From Sphingomonas sp. PR090111-T3T-6A (GTDB taxonomy: Bacteria > Pseudomonadota > Alphaproteobacteria > Sphingomonadales > Sphingomonadaceae), in assembly GCF_000383095.1 (NCBI RefSeq), contig NZ_AORL01000021.1, positions 310,001-374,000 on the forward strand: a DNA stretch of 64,000 nt, in the 5' to 3' direction. Position 1 is the first letter of the stretch. Every line of letters starts with the position of its first letter. The translations under genes were made by a program, and so were the position numbers. This document shows positions 8,848 to 18,081 of the stretch, one piece after another. The notes below the pieces were generated by a model that saw only the letters and a list, made by a program, of their open reading frames with translations, was not told the origin of the DNA and did no database searches.

Positions 8848-9915
8848 TCAGAAGCTGTACACGAGCGAAGCGCGGCTGGTCGTATCGAGATTCTTGGCCG
8901 CATCCGTCGTCTCTCGTTCGTAGGTGATGTTGTAGGAGAGGCGCGCCTTGAGCGGCCCGAACAGCTTGGTGTCGAGCGCGGTGGTGGAGACGATGTTGTT
9001 GTTGCCTGTCTCGAAATAGACCTGCGTGTTCTGGGTGAACTGGATGTTCGGGTTGGGCTTCCACGCGATGTTCAGCGATCCGCGGCCCGCGAAGTCGGTG
9101 CGGTGGCCGCCGTCGATGAAGCGCGTCTGGCGGACAGCAGGGCCGCCTTCCAGATCGACCTGGATCTTCGGCCCCGGCAGCAGGCGATAGCCGAGACCGG
9201 TGCCGGCCGTGTAGCGCTGGTCGTAACCGGTGAAGCGATCATGCTCGAACTGGCCGAGGCCGTAGAGATAGAGCCGCTCGTCGAACTTGTATTGTGGCTG
9301 ATAGGCGATGCTGTCGCGATCGGTGGTGGTGGTGCCGTCTGTCTTCTGGAAGTCCGCGCGGGCGGTGAGCGCGTTGCGCCAGCGCAGCCCCTCACGGGTG
9401 AGCTTCAGCGAGCCGTAGACGGCGATGTTGTGCGTGTTGCCGGTCTGAAGAGATCCGCCGACCTCGACCTCGCCCTTCCAGTTGTCGAGGAAGGAGGCGG
9501 CGGCCAGCGCATCGGCCTTGGCGCGGGCTTCGGCTGCCTTCTTCTCGGCGATGTTGGCGGCATTCTCGGCCGTCAGCGCGTCGATCTGGGCGCCGCCATT
9601 GGGATAGGTCTCGCGCGCCAGCTTCTCGACGGCCGCGAAGCTCTCGGCCGAGCCCTTGCTCATCGCCTGTTCCAGCAGCGCGCGGGCGGCGGGCGGCAGG
9701 GCCACGGCGTTGGGATTGGGCGGCGGCGGCAGGACCAGTGTCAGCACGGGCAGGCGCTGGTCCTCGATGGCGATGTCGGTGGGCGGCGGCGCGAGCCAGA
9801 TGATCGGGATTTCGGGCTCGGGCCGGGCGAACGAACTCGTTTCCGTCATCTGCGCGCTCGCCGCCGTCCCGATCAGCCCACAGGACAGCAGAAGGAAGCG
9901 ACGCGCACGACTCAT
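8848..9915 (-). CDS. DUF481 outer-membrane beta-barrel protein (YdiY-like)
   Basis: The 355-aa protein has an N-terminal signal peptide ending near residue 21 (AASAQ), a proline-rich linker, an alanine-rich helical stretch (about residues 85-145) and a C-terminal ~210-residue barrel domain of the DUF481 type. The barrel shows alternating aromatic strands (KGEVEVGGSLQTGN, YLYGLGQFEHDRFTGYDQRY) and ends with a C-terminal Phe (LVYSF), the usual outer-membrane insertion signal. Related proteins are described as salt-induced outer-membrane proteins; their role is poorly known. The alanine/lysine-rich helix before the barrel may be a periplasmic coiled coil. Confidence 0.85.
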   Translation of the reverse strand: MSRARRFLLLSCGLIGTAASAQMTETSSFARPEPEIPIIWLAPPPTDIAIEDQRLPVLTLVLPPPPNPNAVALPPAARALLEQAMSKGSAESFAAVEKLARETYPNGGAQIDALTAENAANIAEKKAAEARAKADALAAASFLDNWKGEVEVGGSLQTGNTHNIAVYGSLKLTREGLRWRNALTARADFQKTDGTTTTDRDSIAYQPQYKFDERLYLYGLGQFEHDRFTGYDQRYTAGTGLGYRLLPGPKIQVDLEGGPAVRQTRFIDGGHRTDFAGRGSLNIAWKPNPNIQFTQNTQVYFETGNNNIVSTTALDTKLFGPLKARLSYNITYERETTDAAKNLDTTSRASLVYSF

Positions 9916-9934
9916 GCCGACAAGCTCTAATTTA

Positions 9935-10405
9935 TCAGATCAGATGCGCAAAGGCGCGGAGCACATTTTCATAAAGCTCGCGTTTGAAGGGCACGATCAT
10001 GTCGGGCAGCTCGCTGGGTTCGGCCCATTTCCATGCGCGGAACTCGGGGTGGGCGGTTTCCAGCTTCACGTCGGCGTCGGTGCCCTCGAAACGCATCAGG
10101 AACCAAGCCTGCCGCTGGCCCCGGTAGCGCCCCTTCCAGAGCTTGCCGACCAGATCGGCCGGAAGATCATAGTCGAGATCCTTTCCGGCGCGCGCGATCA
10201 CGGTGACGAGGCGGGCGGGAATGCCTGTCTCTTCCTCCAGCTCGCGGAGCGCGGCGGCTTCGGCCTCCTCTCCCGGATCGATGCCGCCCTGCGGCATCTG
10301 CCAGGCCTCCAGCGTCGAATCGAGGCGCTGGCCGACGAAGACCTTGCCCTCGGCATTGAGGAGCATGATCCCGGCGGCGGGGCGGTAAGGAAGGTCGGTG
10401 GTCAC
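9935..10405 (-). CDS. rppH: RNA pyrophosphohydrolase RppH (Nudix)
   Basis: RppH removes pyrophosphate from the 5' end of transcripts and so starts RNase E-dependent decay. The 156-aa protein begins PYRPAAGIMLLN and contains a full Nudix box, GGIDPGEE with RELEEETGI, at about residues 40-61. The W-Q-M-P-Q-G-G and YRGQRQ segments are typical of RppH rather than other Nudix hydrolases. The start overlaps the end of the upstream esterase gene by four bases, so the two are translationally coupled. Confidence 0.93.
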   Translation of the reverse strand: MTTDLPYRPAAGIMLLNAEGKVFVGQRLDSTLEAWQMPQGGIDPGEEAEAAALRELEEETGIPARLVTVIARAGKDLDYDLPADLVGKLWKGRYRGQRQAWFLMRFEGTDADVKLETAHPEFRAWKWAEPSELPDMIVPFKRELYENVLRAFAHLI

Positions 10406-11358
10406 GATGGCTGTCCCGTTTCGGCGAGGAGGGCGTTGAGGGCGGCGAGATTGAGCGCCAGATCCCCGCTGGACGAGGGGATGGCGCGGCGCAGGTTGAA
10501 AAAGCCGTGGATGTTGCCGGCGGCCTCCCGGAAGGTCACCGCGACGCCGGCCTGCGCGAGGGCGGCGGCATAGGCGCGCCCCTGATCGCGGATCGGGTCG
10601 AGCCCGGCGGTCGTTACCAGCGCGGGCGGCATCCCGGCGAGCGGCGCCTGCATCGGCGATCCGCGCCAGTCGGTGGCGTCGGGCGCGTAGCAGTCATTGA
10701 ACCAGTGCATTGCCTCGTCGGTGAGGAAGAAGCCGGACTTGAACTCGGAATAGGACGGATAGTGCGTCACCAAATCGGCGGCCGGATAGATCGCCCAATG
10801 CGCGATCAGCGGAACGGCGGCGGGCCTGTCCCGGAGCGCGATGGTGGCGACTATGGCGAGAGATCCGCCCGCACTGTCGCCGGCCAGCACCAGCCCGGTG
10901 GGCGAGAGGCCGAGCGCCTGCGGAGCGCTGGCCACCCAGCGCGCGGCCGCCTCGCAGTCCTCCGGCCCGGCAGGCCACGGATGCTCGGGCGCCAGCCGAT
11001 AGTCGACCGAGACGACCGGCATATCGAGCCCGCGCGCGATCTCCGCGCAGAGCGCCTCATAGCTGTCGAGATCGCCCAGCACCCAGCCGCCGCCATGGAA
11101 GAAGACCATCACCGGGCCGGGCGCGCGATGCTCGCGGGCGTCGAAGAGGCGAAGCGGGATTTCCCCGCCGCCGGGGCCCGGCATGGCGAGATCGCGCAGC
11201 ACGGCGAGCGGGCCGGTGTCCAGATCGGCGACGCCTCGCATCGCGCGCACCATCTCGCGGGCGTCGGCGGGCTTCAGCTCATGCACCTTCGGCCCGGGGA
11301 CGGAGTTCAGATAGCGCAGGAAGGTGGCGACGTCGGGTCGGACGAAGGCTTCGGTCAC
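10402..11358 (-). CDS. Alpha/beta hydrolase, hormone-sensitive lipase (family IV) type
   Basis: The 318-aa protein has the HSL-family oxyanion motif HGGGW (about residues 89-93), the nucleophile elbow GDSAGG (about residues 160-165), and later acid and base segments DPIRDQG and NIHGFFN that complete the Ser-Asp-His triad. It lacks a signal peptide and should be a cytoplasmic esterase acting on short acyl or aryl esters. It is the first gene of the hydrolase-rppH pair and is divergent from the HDAC-like gene. The natural substrate cannot be read from the sequence. Confidence 0.9.
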   Translation of the reverse strand: MTEAFVRPDVATFLRYLNSVPGPKVHELKPADAREMVRAMRGVADLDTGPLAVLRDLAMPGPGGGEIPLRLFDAREHRAPGPVMVFFHGGGWVLGDLDSYEALCAEIARGLDMPVVSVDYRLAPEHPWPAGPEDCEAAARWVASAPQALGLSPTGLVLAGDSAGGSLAIVATIALRDRPAAVPLIAHWAIYPAADLVTHYPSYSEFKSGFFLTDEAMHWFNDCYAPDATDWRGSPMQAPLAGMPPALVTTAGLDPIRDQGRAYAAALAQAGVAVTFREAAGNIHGFFNLRRAIPSSSGDLALNLAALNALLAETGQPS

Positions 11359-11453
11359 GGACGGCTCCTTGTTCGCGCGCTCTCCTTAGGGCGACGCGAC
11401 GGGGGAAGTCGAGCGCCGTTCCGCGACCGCACAAATCCTCCTAGGAAGGCCCT

Positions 11454-12359
11454 GTGCTGCATATCGTTCACCACCCCGGCTATGTCGCGCCCGGAGCGCC
11501 CGGCACGGGGATGCTGTTCGACAAATATGGTCTCGTGATGATGGCGCTGGACGAGGCGGGCACGGCCTATGAGGTGCACCGTCCCGAGCCGATGCCCCGC
11601 GCGTGGATCGAGGCCGTCCACGACCCCGATTATGTCGAGGAGGTGCTGGGCTGTACGGTGCCTGTGGAGAAGGAGCGGCGGATCGGCTTCCCGGTGACGC
11701 CGCGCGTCGCCCGCCGCTCGCAGCTTTCGCCCGGCGGCACCTGGCTCGCGGCGCGGCTGGCGCTGAGGACGGGCTATGCTGCGAACGGGGCGGGCGGCAG
11801 CCATCATGCGCTCTACGACACAGGCGCGGGCTATTGCGTGTTCAACGACCTTGCCGTCGCCGCGCACCGGCTGCTGGCGGAGGGGACGGTCCGCCGGGTG
11901 CTGATCGTCGATCTCGATGTGCATCAGGGCGACGGAACGGCGGCGCTCACCGCCGGCAGGGACGACATCGTCACCTTCTCCATGCATGGCGAGCGCAACT
12001 TTCCGGCGCGCAAGGCCCGTTCGGACCTCGACGTGGCGCTGCCGGACGGGACGGGGGACGAGGCCTATCTCGAAGCGCTGGCGGAGCATCTGCCCGCGCT
12101 GATGAAGGCGGTGCGGCCCGATCTCATCCTCTATCAGGCGGGCATCGACCCGCACGAGGCCGATCGTCTGGGCCGCCTCTCGCTGACCGACGCGGGACTG
12201 GAAGCGCGCGATCGTTTCGTCATGCTGCAAGCGCAGCAAAATGATGTGCCTCTCGCGAGCGTGCTGGGCGGAGGATATGGCACAGACCGCATGGCAGTCG
12301 CGCGACGTCACGCCATGTCGATGCGAGTGTTGGCCGATGAACACACCAGGTCAGGTTGA
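11454..12359 (+). CDS. Histone deacetylase-like amidohydrolase
   Basis: The 301-aa protein belongs to the zinc-dependent HDAC / acetylpolyamine amidohydrolase / acetoin-utilisation family. The catalytic His pair is in GGSHHA (residues 117-118), zinc ligands are in DLDVHQGDG (Asp155 and His157) and in the later AGIDPHEADRLG, and a catalytic-type Tyr is in LGGGYG. Bacterial members deacetylate polyamines, small molecules or proteins such as acetyl-CoA synthetase. The start is a GTG at 11454 with a strong AGGAAGG site six to eight bases upstream. No acs or acuA gene lies nearby, so the target is unknown. Confidence 0.9.
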   Translation: MLHIVHHPGYVAPGAPGTGMLFDKYGLVMMALDEAGTAYEVHRPEPMPRAWIEAVHDPDYVEEVLGCTVPVEKERRIGFPVTPRVARRSQLSPGGTWLAARLALRTGYAANGAGGSHHALYDTGAGYCVFNDLAVAAHRLLAEGTVRRVLIVDLDVHQGDGTAALTAGRDDIVTFSMHGERNFPARKARSDLDVALPDGTGDEAYLEALAEHLPALMKAVRPDLILYQAGIDPHEADRLGRLSLTDAGLEARDRFVMLQAQQNDVPLASVLGGGYGTDRMAVARRHAMSMRVLADEHTRSG

Positions 12360-12479
12360 GAGCGCGCTGGATCTTTTCTTCATTGAGCCTTTGCCCTGAG
12401 AGGCTTACGACATGAAGCATCCGCCTCGCGCTAGCGTTGTTGGCGCGTGTACCGTATCGCCTTCCAGGGTTTTCGGAAC

Positions 12480-14378
12480 ATGGCCACAGCCGCGCGTGAA
12501 CTGCCCCCCCGTGAAGCCTCCGCACATCCGCCGCCCGAATCCATCGTCGTGCGGTTCGCCGGGGACTCCGGCGACGGGATGCAGTTGACCGGCGGGCAGT
12601 TCACCCTGTCCACCGCGCTGGCCGGCAACGACCTTGCGACCTTCCCGGATTTCCCGGCCGAAATCCGCGCGCCGCAGGGCACGACCTTCGGCGTCTCCGC
12701 CTTCCAGATCAATTTCGGCTCGACCGCGATTGAGACGGCCGGCGACCAGCCGGACGTGCTCGTCGCGATGAACCCGGCCGCGCTCAAGGTGAATGCGGAG
12801 GCGCTGAAGCCGGGCGGCCTCATCATCGCGGACGAAGGCGAGTTCACGGCGCGCAATCTCGCCAAGGCGGGCTATGGCGAGGGCGTCAACCCGCTGACCG
12901 ACGGCAGCCTCGGCCGCTGGCAGCTCATGTCGTTCAACATCTCGCAGCTCACCATGGATGCCGTGAAGCCCTTCGGCCTCGGCAACAAGGAGGCGCTGCG
13001 CTGCAAGAATATGTGGACGCTGGGGCTGGCGCTCTGGATGTTCGATCGGCCGCGCGATCCGATCGTGACGTGGCTCCAGACCAAGTTCGCCAAGTCGCCC
13101 GAGCTGGCCGAGGCCAATATCGCTGCGCTCAACGCCGGCCACGCCTTCGGAGAGACGGCGGAGATCGGCGCGGATGCGGCGCGGGGGCTGCACCAGCATC
13201 ACGTCGCGCCGGCGCCTGCCGAGCCCGGCCTCTACCGCACGGTGACGGGCGCGGAGTCCATCTCGCTCGGCCTCGTCGCGGGATCGAAGCTGGCGGGCGT
13301 GGATATGTTCTTCGGCGGCTATCCGATCACGCCGGCCTCCGCGATCCTGCATCATCTGTCGCGCCTCAAGGAATTTGGCGTCACCACCTTCCAGGCGGAG
13401 GACGAGATCGCGGCGATCGCGTCCGCCATCGGCGCCTCCTATGCGGGGAAGCTGGGCGTCACCTCGTCCTCGGGGCCGGGCATTGCGCTCAAGGGCGAGG
13501 CGATGGGGCTGGCGATCATGACCGAGCTGCCGCTCGTCATCGTCAATTCGCAACGCGGCGGCCCCTCGACCGGGCTCCCCACCAAGACGGAGCAGTCGGA
13601 TCTCTATCAGGCCGTCTATGGCCGCAACGGCGACGCGCCGATGCCAGTGATCGCCGCCGCCTCGCCGGCCGACGCCTTCGACTGCGCGATCGAGGCGTGC
13701 CGCATCGCCACCCAGTTTATGACGCCGGTGATGCTCTTGACCGATGGCTATATCGCCAATGCCGCCGAGCCGTGGAAGGTGCCGGACATGGCGGGCTATG
13801 AGGCTTTCCCGGTAACGTTCCGCACCGATCCTCCAGCCGAAGGCGAGGCGTTCCAGCCCTTCGGCCGCGACGCGAAGGGCGCGCGGCCATGGGTGAAGCC
13901 CGGCACGCCCGGCCTGCTCCACCGCATCGGCGGCATCGAGAAGCAGGAGGGCAGCGGCAATATCGACTACGCTCCCGCCAACCATCAGGCGATGACTGAT
14001 GCCCGCAAGGCCAAGGTGGACGGCATCGCCGCGCATATCCCGCCACAGGCCGTCGCGCTGGGCGAGGCGGGGAGTCAGCTCGTCGTGGTCGGCTGGGGAT
14101 CGACCTTCGGGCCGATCCATCAGGCGGTCCGCCGGGCGCTGGCGCGGGGGCTGGATGTCAGCCACATCCATCTCCGCCATATCTGGCCGCTGCCCGCCAA
14201 CCTCGGCGACTTGCTGCGGAGCTTCGGCCAGATCCTCGTGCCCGAGATGAACACGGGACAGCTCAAGACGGTGCTGCGCGATCAATATCTTGTGGACGCC
14301 CGGCCGCTCAGCAAGGTGTCCGGCCAGCCCTTCCGCATCGCCGAGATCGAAGCCGCCATCGAGAGGGCGCTCGCATGA
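12480..14378 (+). CDS. korA: 2-oxoacid:ferredoxin oxidoreductase, alpha subunit (gamma-alpha fusion)
   Basis: Together with KorB this enzyme oxidatively decarboxylates a 2-oxoacid, most likely 2-oxoglutarate, to the acyl-CoA and reduces ferredoxin. The 632-aa protein has an N-terminal gamma domain (FAGDSGDGMQLTGGQF, about residues 25-40) and then the pyrimidine-binding alpha domain (FFGGYPITPASAILHHL; TTFQAEDEIAAIASAIGASYAG; TSSSGPGIALKGEA). This two-subunit, oxygen-tolerant architecture is common in aerobic Actinobacteria and some Alphaproteobacteria. The start at 12480 (MATAARELPP) was chosen over an ATG 11 codons upstream. Its stop overlaps korB (ATGA). Confidence 0.92.
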   Translation: MATAARELPPREASAHPPPESIVVRFAGDSGDGMQLTGGQFTLSTALAGNDLATFPDFPAEIRAPQGTTFGVSAFQINFGSTAIETAGDQPDVLVAMNPAALKVNAEALKPGGLIIADEGEFTARNLAKAGYGEGVNPLTDGSLGRWQLMSFNISQLTMDAVKPFGLGNKEALRCKNMWTLGLALWMFDRPRDPIVTWLQTKFAKSPELAEANIAALNAGHAFGETAEIGADAARGLHQHHVAPAPAEPGLYRTVTGAESISLGLVAGSKLAGVDMFFGGYPITPASAILHHLSRLKEFGVTTFQAEDEIAAIASAIGASYAGKLGVTSSSGPGIALKGEAMGLAIMTELPLVIVNSQRGGPSTGLPTKTEQSDLYQAVYGRNGDAPMPVIAAASPADAFDCAIEACRIATQFMTPVMLLTDGYIANAAEPWKVPDMAGYEAFPVTFRTDPPAEGEAFQPFGRDAKGARPWVKPGTPGLLHRIGGIEKQEGSGNIDYAPANHQAMTDARKAKVDGIAAHIPPQAVALGEAGSQLVVVGWGSTFGPIHQAVRRALARGLDVSHIHLRHIWPLPANLGDLLRSFGQILVPEMNTGQLKTVLRDQYLVDARPLSKVSGQPFRIAEIEAAIERALA

Positions 14379-15406
14379 ACGACATGACCCCTGTGACGAG
14401 CAAGCCCAAGGACTGGGAGAGCGATCAGGAGGTCCGCTGGTGCCCCGGCTGCGGCGACTATGCGATCCTGAAGGCGATCCAGCGCACCATGCCCGATCTC
14501 GGTGTGAAGCCGGAGAACACGGTGTTCATCTCAGGTATCGGCTGCTCCTCGCGCTTCCCCTATTACATGGAGACCTACGGCTTCCACACCATCCACGGCC
14601 GCGCGCCGGCGGTGGCGACGGGGGTGAAGCTCGCCAATCCCGATCTCGACGTGTGGGTCATCACCGGGGACGGCGACGGCCTCTCGATCGGCGGCAACCA
14701 CACGCTGCACCTGCTGCGCCGCAATCTCGATTGCCAGATCCTGCTGTTCAACAACGAGATTTACGGGCTCACCAAGGGCCAATATTCGCCGACTTCGCGA
14801 ACGGGGACGCGCTCGCCCTCGACGCCGTTCGGATCGGTGGACGGGCCGGTGAACCCCTGTGCCTTCGCGCTCGGCGCGGGCGCGCTCTTCGTGGCGCGGG
14901 GGATCGACGTCCACAAGAATCTGCCCGGCGTGTTCAAGGCGGCCCATGCCCACAGGGGGGCGAGCTTCGTCGAGATCTACCAGAACTGCATCGTCTACAA
15001 TGACGAGGTGTTCGCCCCCTTCACCGAGAAGAAAGAGGCCGCTGCCAGGCAGATCTGGGTGGAGCACGGGCAACCGATGCTGTTCGATGGCGGGCTCAGG
15101 GGCCTCGCGCTCGACGCCAATGCATTGGCGCTCAAGGTGGTGGACGTCGCGGGCGGCGACTGGAAGGCGGCGGGCGTGCTCGTGCATGACGAGACCAACC
15201 GTTCCATCGCGAACATGCTCGTGACCATGCCTTCCGGCGCCCATCCGGTGGCGCTCGGCGTGATCTACCAGTCTCCCGCGCCGACTTTCGAGAGCGCGGT
15301 GATCGAGCAGAACGCCCGCGCCTCGGAGGGCAAGACGGCGGACCTTCAGGCGCTCATCTCCAAGGGGCAGACCTGGATGGTGGAGAAGGAACCCCGAGCC
15401 GATTAG
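14375..15406 (+). CDS. korB: 2-oxoacid:ferredoxin oxidoreductase, beta subunit
   Basis: This 343-aa subunit binds thiamine diphosphate and the [4Fe-4S] cluster. Cys residues in WCPGCGDYAIL (about residues 22-32) and SGIGCSSRFPYY are cluster-ligand candidates, and GDGDGLSIGGNH (about residues 97-108) is the Mg-ThDP motif. KorAB in an otherwise aerobic gene set suggests an alternative to the 2-oxoglutarate dehydrogenase complex that yields reduced ferredoxin. The gene overlaps korA by four bases, and its TAG shares bases with the convergent SDR stop codon. Confidence 0.93.
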   Translation: MNDMTPVTSKPKDWESDQEVRWCPGCGDYAILKAIQRTMPDLGVKPENTVFISGIGCSSRFPYYMETYGFHTIHGRAPAVATGVKLANPDLDVWVITGDGDGLSIGGNHTLHLLRRNLDCQILLFNNEIYGLTKGQYSPTSRTGTRSPSTPFGSVDGPVNPCAFALGAGALFVARGIDVHKNLPGVFKAAHAHRGASFVEIYQNCIVYNDEVFAPFTEKKEAAARQIWVEHGQPMLFDGGLRGLALDANALALKVVDVAGGDWKAAGVLVHDETNRSIANMLVTMPSGAHPVALGVIYQSPAPTFESAVIEQNARASEGKTADLQALISKGQTWMVEKEPRAD

Positions 15407-16122
15407 CCGCCGAGGCGGGTGCGGTAGCCGGTCTCGAAATCGTCGGCGACGAGCTTGGCGATGGCCGCGCCGGCCTCGGCCGGCTGCTGGATGGTGGCGG
15501 GGTCTTCGCCCGGATAGGCGTTGTGGCGCATGGCCGTCGCGGTCGCGCCCGGATCGACGATGGCGACGCGGATCGGCGCGAGTTGCTCCACCTCGTCGGC
15601 ATAGGCCAGCACCAGCGTCTCCAGGGCGGCCTTGGAGGCGCCATAGGCCCCCCAATAGGCGCGGGGCTTCGCGCCCACGCTGGAGGTGAGCGCCACCACC
15701 CGTCCGCGCTGGGACTTGCGCAGCAACGGATCGAAATTGGCGATCAGCGCCTGATTGGCGAGAAGGTTCAGCGTCAGCAGCTTGTTGAACTGCTTGCCGT
15801 CGATCGAGGAGACGGGGCCAAGCTCGCCCAGCATCGCGGCGTTCAGCACGAGAATGTCGAGCGCGTCCCAGCGGCTGCCGATGGCGGTGGCGAGGCGGGC
15901 GATCGAGTCGCTCTCGGTCAGGTCCATCGGCGCGATCGTGGCGGAGCTGCCGACGGCGTGGATGCGCTCCTCCAACTCCTCCAGACCGCCCGACGTGCGC
16001 GCCGTCAGCACGACATGCGCGCCGAGTGTGGCCAGTGCCTCCGCCGTCGCGGCGCCGATGCCGCGCGATGCGCCCGTGACGAGCGCGATCTGCCCCTGAA
16101 GCGGCTTATCCGTCATTCCCAC
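15403..16122 (-). CDS. Short-chain dehydrogenase/reductase
   Basis: The 239-aa protein is a classical SDR. The cofactor motif TGASRGIG is at about residues 16-23, NAA(M) at about residue 95 and the catalytic YGASK at about residue 160, with Ser in LTSSVG. It would use NAD(P)H on a carbonyl or alcohol substrate that cannot be predicted. It sits downstream of purF on the minus strand with a 16-base gap and may be co-transcribed. It ends tail to tail with korB, the two stop codons overlapping. A second ATG two codons in (16116) is an equally good start. Confidence 0.88.
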   Translation of the reverse strand: MGMTDKPLQGQIALVTGASRGIGAATAEALATLGAHVVLTARTSGGLEELEERIHAVGSSATIAPMDLTESDSIARLATAIGSRWDALDILVLNAAMLGELGPVSSIDGKQFNKLLTLNLLANQALIANFDPLLRKSQRGRVVALTSSVGAKPRAYWGAYGASKAALETLVLAYADEVEQLAPIRVAIVDPGATATAMRHNAYPGEDPATIQQPAEAGAAIAKLVADDFETGYRTRLGG

Positions 16123-16138
16123 CCCCTGCTTGTGACGA

Positions 16139-17596
16139 TCAGGCCGCGCGTTCGCCGAGCAGCGAGAGCTGGTCGGCCGGCGCGACGTCCTCCTGATCGG
16201 TCAGGTGGGTCGGATAGTCGCCGGTGAAGCAGGCGTCGCAATATTGCGGCTTGCCCTCGTCGCGGGCCTCCTCGCCGAGCGCGCGGTACAGGCCGTCGAT
16301 CGAGAGGAAGGAGAGGCTGTCCACCTTGATATAGTCCGCCATCTCGGCGACCGACATCTGGGCGGCGAGCAGCTTGGCGCGCTCGGGCGTGTCGACGCCG
16401 TAGAAGCACGAATGGCGCGTCGGCGGCGAGGCGATGCGCATGTGCACCTCCTTGGCGCCCGCATCGCGCAGCATCTGCACGATCTTGAGGCTGGTGGTGC
16501 CGCGCACGATCGAGTCGTCGATCAGCACGAGGCGCTTGCCGTCGATCAGCGAGCGGTTGGCGTTGTGCTTCAGCTTCACGCCGAGGTGGCGGATGCCGTC
16601 GCCCGGTTGGATGAAAGTGCGGCCGACATAGTGCGAGCGGATGATGCCCAGCTCGAACGGAATGCCGCTCTCCTGCGCATAGCCGATCGCGGCCGGCGTG
16701 CCCGAATCCGGCACGGGGACGACATAGTCGGCGTCGATCGGGTTCTCGCGGGCCAGCTCCGCGCCGATCCGCTTGCGGACCGAATAGACGCTGGTGCCGT
16801 CCACGATCGAGTCGGGGCGCGAGAAATAGACATGCTCGAAGATGCACGGACGCGGCGAGATCGGCGCGAATGGGCGATGAGAGCGGATGCCCTTGTCGGA
16901 CACGATGACGATCTCGCCTGGCTCGACCGAGCGAATGAAGGTCGCGCCGACGATGTCGAGCGCCACCGTCTCGGAGGCGAAGATCGTCGCGTCGCCGAGG
17001 CGGCCCATCACGAGCGGACGGATGCCGAGCGGATCGCGGCAGGCGATCATGCCCTCGGGCGTCAGGCAGACGAGGCTGTAGGCGCCCTCCACCTGCTTCA
17101 GCGCGTCGATGAAGCGGTCGAGCAGGGTGCGGTAGGTCGAGGTGGCGACGAGGTGGATGATGACCTCGGTGTCGCTGGTCGACTGGAAGATCGAGCCGCG
17201 GCGGACGAGATCGCGGCGCAGCTTCATGGCGTTGGAAATATTGCCGTTATGCGCGACGGCGAAGCCTCCGCTTGCCAGCTCCGCGAACAGCGGCTGCACG
17301 TTGCGCAGCGCGGTGTCGCCGGTGGTGGCATAGCGGACATGGCCGATGGCGACCCGGCCGGGCAGGCCGCGGATGATGTCGTCCCGGTCGAAATTGCCAG
17401 CGACATGGCCCATCGCGCGGTGCGTGTGGAAGCCGTTGCCGTCCCATGCGGAGATGCCGGCGGCTTCCTGACCGCGATGCTGGAGAGCGTGCAGGCCCAA
17501 CGCGACGACGGCGGCGGCCGTTTCGCCGCCATAGATACCGAAGATGCCGCACTCCTCGCGCAGCTTGTCGTCATCGAAGGGATGAGTCGTGAGCAT
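16139..17596 (-). CDS. purF: Amidophosphoribosyltransferase PurF
   Basis: PurF makes 5-phosphoribosylamine from PRPP and glutamine, the first committed step of purine synthesis. The 485-aa protein has a 15-residue propeptide before the N-terminal nucleophile Cys16 (EECGIFGIYG), a glutaminase domain with HNGNISN and STSDTEV, and the phosphoribosyltransferase PRPP loop VLIDDSIVRGTTS near residue 345. The presence of the propeptide and a C-terminal CDACFTG motif indicate the Bacillus-type, possibly Fe-S-containing, subclass. It is divergent from hisI with a 96-base gap. Confidence 0.97.
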   Translation of the reverse strand: MLTTHPFDDDKLREECGIFGIYGGETAAAVVALGLHALQHRGQEAAGISAWDGNGFHTHRAMGHVAGNFDRDDIIRGLPGRVAIGHVRYATTGDTALRNVQPLFAELASGGFAVAHNGNISNAMKLRRDLVRRGSIFQSTSDTEVIIHLVATSTYRTLLDRFIDALKQVEGAYSLVCLTPEGMIACRDPLGIRPLVMGRLGDATIFASETVALDIVGATFIRSVEPGEIVIVSDKGIRSHRPFAPISPRPCIFEHVYFSRPDSIVDGTSVYSVRKRIGAELARENPIDADYVVPVPDSGTPAAIGYAQESGIPFELGIIRSHYVGRTFIQPGDGIRHLGVKLKHNANRSLIDGKRLVLIDDSIVRGTTSLKIVQMLRDAGAKEVHMRIASPPTRHSCFYGVDTPERAKLLAAQMSVAEMADYIKVDSLSFLSIDGLYRALGEEARDEGKPQYCDACFTGDYPTHLTDQEDVAPADQLSLLGERAA

Positions 17597-17692
17597 CTAG
17601 GGCGTTCCGTCGCGGCTGGTGTGGGGTTGCGCGCGCATATAGGGTGTTGTCACGGACTTGTCGCCCCCTTCCGGCAAGGGTAGCCATCCCCC

Positions 17693-18076
17693 ATGTCCAA
17701 CGATCGCGAAACGGGCACTGTGCTTGCCCCCAAATTTGACGCCAGCGGCTTGGTCACAGCGGTGGCGAGCCATGCCGAGACGGGCGAGTTGCTGATGCTC
17801 GCGCATATGAATGCCGAGGCGCTGGAGCGCACGATGGCGACGGGCGAGGCGCATTTCTGGTCTCGGTCGCGCGGCAAGCTGTGGAAGAAGGGCGAAACTT
17901 CGGGCCATGTCCTCCATGTCCGCGAGATGCGGGTGGATTGCGATCAGGATGCGATCTGGCTGATCGTCGATCCGGCCGGCCCCGCCTGCCACACCGGCGA
18001 ACCGAGCTGCTTCTATCGGCGCGTGGCCGATGGGCGGCTGGAGCGAATCCAGGCGACCGAACCGAAGGAGCGATGA
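17693..18076 (+). CDS. hisI: Phosphoribosyl-AMP cyclohydrolase HisI
   Basis: HisI opens the adenine ring of phosphoribosyl-AMP, the third step of histidine synthesis. The 127-aa protein is the stand-alone form without a fused HisE domain. Typical features are [13 protein letters not shown], the [18 protein letters not shown] block and the zinc/magnesium ligand region DCDQDAIW with the later Cys pair in [13 protein letters not shown]. It stands apart from other his genes and is divergent from purF, so two nucleotide-linked genes share one upstream region. Confidence 0.95.
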   Translation: MSNDRETGTVLAPKFDASGLVTAVASHAETGELLMLAHMNAEALERTMATGEAHFWSRSRGKLWKKGETSGHVLHVREMRVDCDQDAIWLIVDPAGPACHTGEPSCFYRRVADGRLERIQATEPKER

Positions 18077-18081
18077 CCCCA

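Noticed and set aside
7567-9930. Open frame of nearly 790 codons opposite the M20 hydrolase and DUF481 genes
   Set aside because: Both genes beneath it have clear families and motifs. The opposite frame is Arg/Gly/Ala/Leu-rich without any recognisable domain.
12405-14285. Open frame of about 626 codons opposite korA
   Set aside because: korA is certain from its motifs. The antisense product is Arg/Gly/His-rich noise.
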